This document shows positions 16,920 through 23,855 of a DNA stretch of 41,328 nt, in pieces. The stretch lies in contig NZ_JACRAH010000030.1 of NCBI RefSeq assembly GCF_016234775.1, positions 1-41,328 on the forward strand, read 5' to 3'. Source of the DNA: Aquabacterium sp. GTDB taxonomy: Bacteria > Pseudomonadota > Gammaproteobacteria > Burkholderiales > Burkholderiaceae_C. The translations under genes were made by a program, and so were the position numbers. Under the pieces are notes generated by a model. That model had not been told where the DNA came from. It saw only the letters and a program-made list of their open reading frames with translations, and made no database searches. The first letter of the stretch is position 1; every line of letters begins with the position of its first letter.

Positions 16920-18254
16920 TCAGGCCAGCAGATCGGTGCGCAGCATGCCGCTCACACGGGCGATGTCTTCGTTGGTGACGCCATATTGGCGCGCCAAGGC
17001 CGGCCAGTCTGAAAACACCTCAATCGTTTCTTTCAGGATGGCCCGTGGATGGCGGATGTCGAACTTGGCGCCGATCTCGATCAGCTCCTCGGCGGTGAAG
17101 TTGTCGCCCTTGCCTGCGATCAGCATCTGGTGCATGCGCGTGTAGTTGCTGCCGGCGGCAAAGGTCAGGTCATAGGCGGGGGCCAGCTCCCAACCCGATG
17201 AGGCATCACGCATCAAGAAGCCGAAGTTCTTGACGTGATCGTCCTGGTTGCGGCCCACCACGTTGAACAGCATGCGCCGGTACGCCTGCTCCAGCGCGGG
17301 GTAGCCCAGCTTCAGTTCCAGAATCAGGCGGAACCACGCCTCATAGCTGTAAGCCTGCGGGCGGTTGTAGTCCACATGCGTCATGCCTGCCAGGCTGTGC
17401 ATGTGGTACTTCGTGGCGCCTTGGCGATCAAAGCGGTGCGTCATGAAGTGGAACATCCCGGTGTCTGCATCCTCCAGGAAGTCCACATCGGCCATCTCGA
17501 TCTTCAACTGCCTGGCCAGCAGCGCGTAGGTGTATTCGATGCGGTTGAATGGCTTGGCCTTGTTGTCCACCACATTGGCCGAGCCCACGCCATCGAACTT
17601 GATGAGCCAGGCCTCCTCGCCCGCGCGGGCTCGCGCAAAGCCCGATCGCACGCGCTTCTTGTCGCGGTCCCACAGGATCAGCGCCTTGGCCCTGGCACCA
17701 CCGGCCGAGCCCCCCACGCGCATGATCTCCTGAACGGCTTCGCCCGCATCGCCCTCGATCAGCCTGCGCGCTGATTCAACCAGGGCTTTCACCTCCAGCG
17801 CCTGCTCGTCTTCTGGCGTCTTGCGCTGCAAGTGCGGCGTGTACTCCAGCGCACCCATGGCGCGGTTGCCCACATACAGCAGGCGCTGAACGGGGCTGAG
17901 CGCCTTGTCTGGCTGGCCCTGCGCTTCGAAATAACTGCGGATGATCAGGTTGCCGAAGGTGTCTGGCAGCGAGTCAGCCAGCACGCCGGGCAGCCCCATG
18001 AAGGCCTCCATCGCACGCAGCTCCGGGAACTCGAAGGTGCGCGGCGCCAGCGGCAGGAAGCGCGGCGAGATCGACACGCCTGCGGTGAGGTAGCCCGGCG
18101 CATACGAAAAGCCAATCCGCCCGCTGCGGTACTCGGTGATCGTGCCCAGTTGCTGCCCCCACAGGTGCACATGCGCCTGGGCGACCAGATCCAGGGCGAG
18201 CCTGGGCTTGCGCGGCTGGCGGGGCTTTTTGGCGGCTTCCATATTGGCGTCCAT
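16920..18254 (-). CDS. hipA: HipA-type serine/threonine kinase toxin
   Basis: About 444 aa. It carries the HipA N-terminal couple domain and the kinase core. The GGSAGGARAKAL loop should bind ATP, the catalytic loop is NQDDHVKNFGF with D338/D339, H340, K342 and N343, and APAYDLTF is the metal-binding segment. HipA kinases stop growth by phosphorylating a tRNA synthetase, classically GltX. The frame can begin at GTG 18260, directly after the hipB stop, or at ATG 18254, which I chose. It ends one base from the GST stop on the other strand. No truncation is seen, so the toxin looks functional. Confidence 0.85.
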   Translation of the reverse strand: MDANMEAAKKPRQPRKPRLALDLVAQAHVHLWGQQLGTITEYRSGRIGFSYAPGYLTAGVSISPRFLPLAPRTFEFPELRAMEAFMGLPGVLADSLPDTFGNLIIRSYFEAQGQPDKALSPVQRLLYVGNRAMGALEYTPHLQRKTPEDEQALEVKALVESARRLIEGDAGEAVQEIMRVGGSAGGARAKALILWDRDKKRVRSGFARARAGEEAWLIKFDGVGSANVVDNKAKPFNRIEYTYALLARQLKIEMADVDFLEDADTGMFHFMTHRFDRQGATKYHMHSLAGMTHVDYNRPQAYSYEAWFRLILELKLGYPALEQAYRRMLFNVVGRNQDDHVKNFGFLMRDASSGWELAPAYDLTFAAGSNYTRMHQMLIAGKGDNFTAEELIEIGAKFDIRHPRAILKETIEVFSDWPALARQYGVTNEDIARVSGMLRTDLLA

Positions 18255-18260
18255 ATGCAC

Positions 18261-18614
18261 TCAAGCCTGCTTGGGCGCAGCCGCCGGCTTGGCGCTCAGC
18301 TTGTGCTTGCTGCGCACGCCACCCGCACGCTGCCTCACCTGCCCGCGTTGCGAGAAGGCCTCGCTGCCCGGCAGGGTGTCAGGCAGCACGGCATCCAGCA
18401 CGCCCAGCAGGTTCAGGTAGCGCAGCAGCTTGATGAGGGAGCCCAGCCGCACGTCGCCACCGTTTTCGATCTCCAGGATGGTCTTGCGGTTGATGCCCAC
18501 GGCCTCGGCCACCGCATCGACAGAGATGTTGCGATCCAGGCGGCGGGCACGCAGGCGGGCGCCGATCTCGATCAGCACCTCATCATTTGTCAAATGATCC
18601 CCAATGGCGGACAT
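18261..18614 (-). CDS. hipB: HipB-type XRE-family antitoxin
   Basis: A 117-aa protein with a helix-turn-helix at about residues 18-65 (ISVDAVAEAVGINRKTILEI). It then has a basic, Ala-rich tail longer than that of E. coli HipB. It should bind HipA and repress the operon. GGAG lies seven bases before the ATG. A promoter is visible at 18642-18670. A perfect palindrome in its first codons (18582-18598) may be an operator. Gene order hipB-hipA and the abutting ends are standard for this system. Confidence 0.85.
   Translation of the reverse strand: MSAIGDHLTNDEVLIEIGARLRARRLDRNISVDAVAEAVGINRKTILEIENGGDVRLGSLIKLLRYLNLLGVLDAVLPDTLPGSEAFSQRGQVRQRAGGVRSKHKLSAKPAAAPKQA
18582..18598 (-). promoter_or_regulatory. 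Possible HipB operator
   Basis: ATCATTTG-T-CAAATGAT is a perfect 8-bp inverted repeat, AT-rich against GC-rich surroundings. It lies inside codons 6-11 of hipB. Size and symmetry suit an XRE dimer, but it differs from the E. coli HipB site. Confidence 0.4.
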
Positions 18615-18641
18615 TGATGAACTCCAAAGCTATTAACATCC

Positions 18642-18670
18642 ATCTTAGCGGACTCAATACATTTACACAA
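18642..18670 (-). promoter_or_regulatory. Promoter of hipBA
   Basis: On the minus strand TTGTGT (18670-18665) and TAAGAT (18647-18642) are separated by 17 bases in an AT-rich stretch just upstream of hipB. A separate 6-bp inverted repeat, AGCGGA (18647-18652) and TCCGCT (18677-18682), brackets the promoter and may hold repressor half-sites. Confidence 0.5.
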
Positions 18671-18735
18671 ACATCATCCGCTTTAGAGGTTGAAATATCG
18701 CTGATTTCCACATTTAATCTACTCCAGTGGATTAC

Positions 18736-19482
18736 ATGACAAATCCCAAGACAATGATGCCCAGCACCCTGATGACGAGATCACTGCGCGCCAGCCCGGC
18801 CAAGGCCCTGGCGCTCGCCGGCATCTCCCGTGCAACCGGCCTCATTGCCTTGGCGGTGTTGACGATGGCGAGCCCTTGCCCTGCGCGGACCGCAGAAGGA
18901 ACGGCACCGCCCAGCAGCGCCCCATCAGTCGCTATCAAACAGCCGCCCCGGCCACTGGCCACCGGCTTTCGGCCCTACCCGGCAGAAGCGATGCGGGATG
19001 GCCACCAAGGGCTCGTGAGGCTCAGGTTCACGATTAAGGTGAATGGGCAGACCGACGACATCGAGTTGATAACTTCGTCTCGCTCGCCCGCGCTGGACCG
19101 CGCCGCCATGCAAGCTGCTACCGTGTGGCGATTCAAGCCTGCGATGGATGCGAACGGCCAGCCCGTGGCCAGCAAGGCCGTTCAAGACGTTGTTTACCGC
19201 AAGGATTCGGAAGACAGCCTGCCCAGCAAGAAGTGCAGTGAATTGAATACCGACCTGGCCTGGTTCAAGACGGCCTATGCCGAATTGCCCTTGAGCAAGA
19301 TGCCGGTTTATGACTTGTCAATCACCCTGCTCTTGGATGGATCTGGCCCGACTTCGGGCACAGAAGCTGAGATCAAGGCCGAGTATCCACAGGCGTTTGA
19401 GCGAGCGCTGGCGCGGTGTGCGGCCCAGCCTGATGGCTTGTATTGGGATGCGCTGAAACGCGAACTGCCCGGCAAGCGTTAA
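18736..19482 (+). CDS. TonB C-terminal domain protein
   Basis: About 248 aa. A hydrophobic segment at roughly 28-45 acts as signal or anchor, a Pro-rich stretch follows, and then a TonB-type C-terminal domain: YPAEAMRDGHQGLVRLRF, a V-N-G turn and WRFKPA. The last 80 residues are not recognised. It may be a single-domain TonB-like or energy-transduction protein, but the standard ExbB/ExbD partners are absent here. GTG 18727 and ATG 18736 both lack a good ribosome site, so the start is uncertain. It is divergent from hipBA and shares its 120-bp upstream region. Confidence 0.65.
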   Translation: MTNPKTMMPSTLMTRSLRASPAKALALAGISRATGLIALAVLTMASPCPARTAEGTAPPSSAPSVAIKQPPRPLATGFRPYPAEAMRDGHQGLVRLRFTIKVNGQTDDIELITSSRSPALDRAAMQAATVWRFKPAMDANGQPVASKAVQDVVYRKDSEDSLPSKKCSELNTDLAWFKTAYAELPLSKMPVYDLSITLLLDGSGPTSGTEAEIKAEYPQAFERALARCAAQPDGLYWDALKRELPGKR

Positions 19483-19972
19483 TACCGCCCCCTCAACGCG
19501 GGGGATGCAGATCATTTCTGATTGATGAAGCGCAGATGCGGATGATTTGTCCGGATCTGGCGTGACTGCGGGCCAACAGACGCATGACGTTTAAGGTTGG
19601 CTTGATGGACAGGTGTGCTTGGGGCTCTTATCCTCGTTCGCACATAACGGTCGGCGATACGAAGAGTACTCAGGGGGGAGTCTAGGCGCCATGACAAGAG
19701 TCAGCATTCATGAGCAACAGCGCACAGCTTCTAGATCAACATTTCTGCTGCCGGATGCCCGCACCTCGGCTACGCAAGCTAGACACTACCGCAACGCTCC
19801 TCAGCCAATTGATTCGGAATTTTCACTGAGCAATCTGGATCAGAGCAAGCAAGTCCTCAGCCAGCCCAAGTCTACAAAAATGTAGCAACACATGAATAAC
19901 CCATCTATCCACAAATGGCCATCCATAGCCACAAGTAGCTATAGCTGGATCAGTCATGTGTCGTCAAAATGG
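19483..19972 (+). other. Non-coding stretch between the TonB-domain gene and the cassette array
   Basis: About 490 bp without a supported gene. A GC hairpin CCCCC/GGGGG lies at 19488-19504, five bases after the TonB gene stop, and may help end its transcript. Composition shifts to AT-rich from about 19630. A 90-aa open frame (19613-19885) has no ribosome site, a low-complexity product and no recognisable domain, so I do not call it. I see no integrase remnant here on either strand. Confidence 0.5.
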
Positions 19973-19982
19973 CGTTAGGGCA
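19973..19982 (+). repeat. Left recombination core of the cassette array (attI or attC end)
   Basis: GCGTTAGGGC resembles the 3' end of an attC or attI core site, where exchange occurs between G and TT in GTTRRRY. The last base departs from the consensus. No matching R'' box is found within a normal attC length upstream, so this may be an attI-like site or the remains of an attC. The first cassette starts right after it. Confidence 0.5.
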
Positions 19983-19990
19983 ATACATCC

Positions 19991-20962
19991 ATGCGCAGAT
20001 CAATCATCATCTTCGGCAATGGATTGGGAATGAGTCTTGATAGTAATTACTTTCCAATTAGCGCAGGCCTCGCAAGCGTGTGGTCAGGATCAGAGTACTT
20101 CAAGGCGGAGCACAAAGATCTTATAAAGACTGCCATCCCAGGACTAACTGAAGATACCTATCCATCTACAGAAGAACAATTAGATGATCTTCAGGTAGCA
20201 ATAGTTGCGTCAGAGTACCTTAGAGGGTTCGAAACGGATAAAGTCAAGTGGCTTACAGATCAGGTGCGCGAACTTCCGGAGGCCTTTCGGCGCTTCATTC
20301 ACGAAGTCGCCGCCTACTACCAAGGCTACGACGCGCCCTTGCCTCTGGACTTCAGAAGCAGTCTAGCGAATTATCTCCGCTCAACAAAGTCACACGTTGC
20401 AACGCTAAACTACGACAACCTTCTTTACGACGGGTTGAAGGGGTATGAAATTTTCGAGGGCTACAACGGGGTACTAATCGACGGATTTCATCGCAATGGG
20501 TTTGATCCGGACAATCTGAACAGAATACGTGGGCCTCGATCTCTGGGCTGGTATTTACATCTTCATGGATCACCCCTATTTGTGGGCAACCAAAAGCTAA
20601 TGGGGGGTGATCGAGCAGTTTTCACGCCTGATGAGAAATCGCACATAGTTCTAACCCATGTAACCCACAAGCCACTCGTCATCGAAAGCTCCAGCGTCCT
20701 CAGCGAATACTGGAAGCGACTCAACGAAGCCATTCAGGAAGTGGAGTACATCGTAATTTTCGGATACTCCGGCACCGACAGTCACTTAAATGAACTGCTA
20801 TCGCAAAAGTGCACAAATAAGCAACTCTATATTATTGAATGGAGTGGCACCGGGGACCTCGATACCCGATGTCAATTCTGGCAAAGAATTCTCAGAATGC
20901 AAGAATTAAAACTAATTCACATGACCAATATTTTGTGCTTCACAGCATGGTGCAAACTATGA
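19991..20962 (+). CDS. SIR2-like domain protein, putative NAD-consuming defence effector
   Basis: A 323-aa protein. The first strand and loop read IIIFGNGLGMSLD (5-17), then TLNYDN at 138-143, LHLHGSP at 189-195 and IFGYSGTDSHLN at 256-267. This is the layout of bacterial SIR2-like domains used in defence (as in ThsA or DSR proteins), where an Asn and a His destroy NAD; N140 and H192 are my candidates. There is no sensor domain to spare beyond the fold. It is the only gene of cassette 1, 14 bases inside the left core and four bases before attC 1. Composition is AT-rich. It could also be a non-defence SIR2-like protein. Confidence 0.7.
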   Translation: MRRSIIIFGNGLGMSLDSNYFPISAGLASVWSGSEYFKAEHKDLIKTAIPGLTEDTYPSTEEQLDDLQVAIVASEYLRGFETDKVKWLTDQVRELPEAFRRFIHEVAAYYQGYDAPLPLDFRSSLANYLRSTKSHVATLNYDNLLYDGLKGYEIFEGYNGVLIDGFHRNGFDPDNLNRIRGPRSLGWYLHLHGSPLFVGNQKLMGGDRAVFTPDEKSHIVLTHVTHKPLVIESSSVLSEYWKRLNEAIQEVEYIVIFGYSGTDSHLNELLSQKCTNKQLYIIEWSGTGDLDTRCQFWQRILRMQELKLIHMTNILCFTAWCKL

Positions 20963-20965
20963 GTA

Positions 20966-21083
20966 GCCCTAACTATCGATTCAGCGCGGACTCCAACACT
21001 GGCCATGCCTTCGGCATTTTTATGACCAGTGTTGGCGCCCTGAGCGCTTCGCGCTCCGGCGCCGGTTAACCTGGGCGTTAGGC
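20966..21083 (+). repeat. attC site 1
   Basis: A 118-bp imperfect inverted repeat from GCCCTAAC to GCGTTAGGC. The centre has CCAACACTGG and CCAGTGTTGG as perfect arms, and a second hairpin GAGCGC-TTC-GCGCTC lies in the right half. It begins four bases after the SIR2-like gene stop. Confidence 0.85.
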
Positions 21084-21137
21084 CTCAAGTAAGTTACGCA
21101 TAGACCTCACATTATATCAAAACAATCACTCCGAAAA

Positions 21138-22088
21138 ATGTTTGCAATAGCACCATACCTAGTAGAAGTGAAAGATGGCAACAAGCAGTCGCAAGATCTT
21201 TGGAACTTCTTCCACAAGAATAATTTGCACGACGTGCTCACCAACTACTACAAGGGAAACCTCGATAAATACCAACCATCAACAAATGATCCAAAACGGA
21301 TGTTTATGGTGTCAAAAATCTTCACCGGAAGCGCGCAATCAGTATCCGGAATATATCAAACAGGTCAATTTGGGTACGAATCAGAGATATACAGCACGGG
21401 AAAAAAGAAGGTAACTCACATTAGAATGAAAGATGAGGCCGACATGGTCCCATTTTACTTTTCTTTTTACTTCAACAAAGATCCGAATGCAGCCCAAAGA
21501 GAGAGAGGCCTTCTCTTGCTGGGGAGATTTAATACGCTTGGTGTTCGCGGAATAACAATCCCCCATCTACAGCAACACTTCTCCCAGAGATTTAACAATT
21601 TCTCCCTAAGTATTGAGCGAGTGGTGCCTAAGGTTGTCATGGAGACACTACTCAAGAACGGCTCACTAAAAAATATCCGCCTAATCAAGAAGAGCATTCC
21701 AAAGGATATTGCTGACGTCCTGTCAATGCGAGACAGAGATCAAGTTCAGGAAATTGAATTGATCATAAGATCAAAAAGGAAGTCAAAGTTTGATGACATC
21801 AACTGGGCTTTAAACGCTATAAGCAACAACAGTCAGCCAAGCCAAATTCTCACCATTCCATCGTTCGCACACGACAACGTCAAGCTAGACATAGTTCTCG
21901 AAGGACGAAAGCGAACGCTGAACATCGGTCGCCCCGGCGCAATATCCTCCAACATGGAATTAGATCTACAACCAGGCCCAAATGGCCACCCAATTCCCAA
22001 AGAGTGGCTGGCGGAGGCCGACGAGATTGCGGGAAATATTATGTCTTCATGGGGCATAAAAGGGCAATCATGGAAGTCATCTCTCTAA
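21138..22088 (+). CDS. Unknown 316-aa protein, RexA-like position in a two-gene cassette
   Basis: A soluble basic protein with no signal or membrane helix. I recognise no domain with certainty. Its middle has a hydrophobic strand (about 103-112) followed by RERGLLLLGRFNTLG, and it is mixed alpha/beta after that. A 170-aa four-helix membrane protein follows after 12 bases in the same cassette. A soluble protein of about 300 aa followed by a small four-helix membrane protein is the order of lambda rexA-rexB, and by eye the second half shows loose resemblance to RexA (charged strands around EIELIIRSKRKSKFDDI). This is weak evidence. KwaB of Kiwa has similar size but the reverse gene order. Confidence 0.6.
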   Translation: MFAIAPYLVEVKDGNKQSQDLWNFFHKNNLHDVLTNYYKGNLDKYQPSTNDPKRMFMVSKIFTGSAQSVSGIYQTGQFGYESEIYSTGKKKVTHIRMKDEADMVPFYFSFYFNKDPNAAQRERGLLLLGRFNTLGVRGITIPHLQQHFSQRFNNFSLSIERVVPKVVMETLLKNGSLKNIRLIKKSIPKDIADVLSMRDRDQVQEIELIIRSKRKSKFDDINWALNAISNNSQPSQILTIPSFAHDNVKLDIVLEGRKRTLNIGRPGAISSNMELDLQPGPNGHPIPKEWLAEADEIAGNIMSSWGIKGQSWKSSL

Positions 22089-22100
22089 AAAGAGGACAAA

Positions 22101-22613
22101 ATGCTTTCAAAAATCAATCCATACGAAATTATAGCGTCGCACTATCGTTCAATGTACCGGCATGATACCGGGAAAATTGACATTATTGAAGTTGGCCTTC
22201 ATTTCTCCATACCCCTCTCGCTCGCTATTGTGGCAGCATATTGCACCGAAGCATTGACCAGTGAAGTTGTTGGAATTATAGTTTCGGCAGCCTCTATCGT
22301 TGCCGGCCTGATGCTGAACTTGCTTGTCTTGGTTTACACCCTTGCCTACAACACCAAAAATAGTGGCAAACCCATATCCAAGCCAGGCGAATTCAAAACG
22401 CTAACCGACGAACTGCTAGCAACCATCTCCTACAGCATTTTAATTTGCATTGGATTGGTGGCCACAGCCTTCCTCGCGCTTGCAAAAAACCTACCGATAG
22501 CGGAGGTTGGGAAGTTTGTGACAATATTCCTTGGAGCATCCGCGATGCTATGCCTACTGATGGTCCTCAAAAGATGCCATATATTGGTGGCATTTGAATT
22601 AAACCAATGCTAA
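22101..22613 (+). CDS. Small four-helix inner-membrane protein, possible effector
   Basis: A 170-aa protein with four hydrophobic segments at about residues 32-50, 55-80, 108-127 and 136-155. It has a short polar N-terminus and almost no soluble domain. AGAGGA precedes its ATG. It is the second gene of cassette 2, 12 bases after the 316-aa gene, so the pair moves together. Small multi-helix membrane proteins next to a soluble sensor are common as membrane-depolarising abortive-infection effectors. No family is recognised. Confidence 0.65.
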   Translation: MLSKINPYEIIASHYRSMYRHDTGKIDIIEVGLHFSIPLSLAIVAAYCTEALTSEVVGIIVSAASIVAGLMLNLLVLVYTLAYNTKNSGKPISKPGEFKTLTDELLATISYSILICIGLVATAFLALAKNLPIAEVGKFVTIFLGASAMLCLLMVLKRCHILVAFELNQC

Positions 22614-22634
22614 AAATGCACATCTTCGCTGCAG

Positions 22635-22751
22635 GCCTAACTGAGCGTTCAACGCGGACGCAAACACCAGCCATAGCTTCGCCATTTTCATGGCTAGTGT
22701 TGGTGCCCTCCGCGCTTCGCGCTCCGGCGCCGGTTAAATAGGGCGTTAGGC
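22635..22751 (+). repeat. attC site 2
   Basis: A 117-bp inverted repeat from GCCTAAC to GCGTTAGGC. Its right half is almost identical to attC 1, including CGCTTCGCGCTCCGGCGCCG. It follows the membrane protein gene by 21 bases. Confidence 0.85.
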
Positions 22752-22764
22752 CCAGAAAGAAACT

Positions 22765-23772
22765 ATGTCCGTCTCCGAAGAGAAACTTTCTGCAATAGCG
22801 GCGCAACTCAAAAAAGGGGTCGCGCCTTCGCGAGAGACAGTTCGAACCTTCTTGCTTTGGTTCGATGCAGAACGGCGCGGCTACAACGTCATCCGACGAG
22901 TACGTGGCGCCCTCAAACGTCACGGACTGTCAACATCGCCAGACTTTGAATACACCTGGCTCGACGGGACGATTGGATTCATTGCAGCGCCTGCCGTCAG
23001 TACTCCTTCCGTAGCGTCTTCCGGTGCAGCCTCGCCAGACCCCACCTTCAGAATTGGACGACTCGACGCTGCCAACAAAACACCCGTATTTGTAAAGCCG
23101 GACTCAACACTTGCGCAAGCGGTGACGGTCATGCTCACCAACGATTTTTCTCAACTTCCCGTAATGACAGGGCCGCGCGATCTAAAAGGCATCATTAGTT
23201 GGAAAACAATCGGAAGCAGGCTTGCGCTAAAGCGGCCATGCTTGAACGTTCGGGACGCGATGGAGCCCGCCCAAGTTGTCTCGGTTGATGAGTCTCTATT
23301 TGACGCCATCGCAAAAATTGCATCGCACGACTACGTTCTTGTTCAGGCACCGGACAAATCTTTCACAGGCATAGTCACTGCGAGCGACTTCAATTTCCAA
23401 TTCCAGGCGTTGGCTGAACCATTTCTGTTAGTGGGAGAAATCGAGAACGGTCTTCGAGGCATCTTGCATCAAAAGTTCAGCCTCAAGGAGCTGGAAGAGG
23501 CTAAGGCACCAGGGGACGACGGGCGCACCATCGAATCCCCGAGTGACTTAACACTTGGTGAGTACGTGCGTTTGATCGAACCTGAAAAGCGATGGAAAAA
23601 GCTACGAATTGAGATTGATCGAGTGGAATTCTTGGCACGGTTGAACCGCGTGAGAGAGGTTCGGAACGATGTAATGCACTTCGATCCAGATGGCCTTGAT
23701 CCCGCCGACTTAGTGTTTCTTCGAGAGTTTGCACAGTTTCTAAAGCGCCTTCGGGATGTTGGCGCGGTCTAG
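22765..23772 (+). CDS. CBS-pair protein with a C-terminal HEPN-like RNase motif
   Basis: A 335-aa protein in three parts. Residues about 20-75 form a small basic module (RRGYNVIRRVRGALKRHGL) that I have seen at the front of other CBS proteins. Two CBS domains follow at about 105-155 and 162-213; such pairs usually bind adenine nucleotides. The C-terminal helices contain R300-N-D-V-M-H305, which matches the Rx4-6H catalytic motif of HEPN ribonucleases. A nucleotide-gated RNase is a fair reading, but HEPN-like scaffolds can be inactive. It is the single gene of cassette 3. Its TAG stop directly touches attC 3. AT-richer than the host. Confidence 0.7.
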   Translation: MSVSEEKLSAIAAQLKKGVAPSRETVRTFLLWFDAERRGYNVIRRVRGALKRHGLSTSPDFEYTWLDGTIGFIAAPAVSTPSVASSGAASPDPTFRIGRLDAANKTPVFVKPDSTLAQAVTVMLTNDFSQLPVMTGPRDLKGIISWKTIGSRLALKRPCLNVRDAMEPAQVVSVDESLFDAIAKIASHDYVLVQAPDKSFTGIVTASDFNFQFQALAEPFLLVGEIENGLRGILHQKFSLKELEEAKAPGDDGRTIESPSDLTLGEYVRLIEPEKRWKKLRIEIDRVEFLARLNRVREVRNDVMHFDPDGLDPADLVFLREFAQFLKRLRDVGAV

Positions 23773-23839
23773 GCCTAATTGGTCGTTCAACAGGGATGTC
23801 AATGCTTCGCATTGCCGCCCTTCAACTTTGGCGTTAGGC
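23773..23839 (+). repeat. attC site 3
   Basis: A short 67-bp attC from GCCTAAT to GCGTTAGGC with the central hairpin CAATGC-TTC-GCATTG. It differs in length and inner sequence from attC 1 and 2, so cassette 3 probably has a different source. Confidence 0.85.
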
Positions 23840-23855
23840 CTCACAAGGAAATTCC

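Noticed and set aside
19613..19885. 90-aa open frame before the cassette array
   Set aside because: No ribosome site, no domain, composition unlike real genes nearby.
21138..22613. Kiwa system (KwaA/KwaB)
   Set aside because: Sizes are similar, but gene order is reversed and I see no feature that identifies the 316-aa protein as KwaB.
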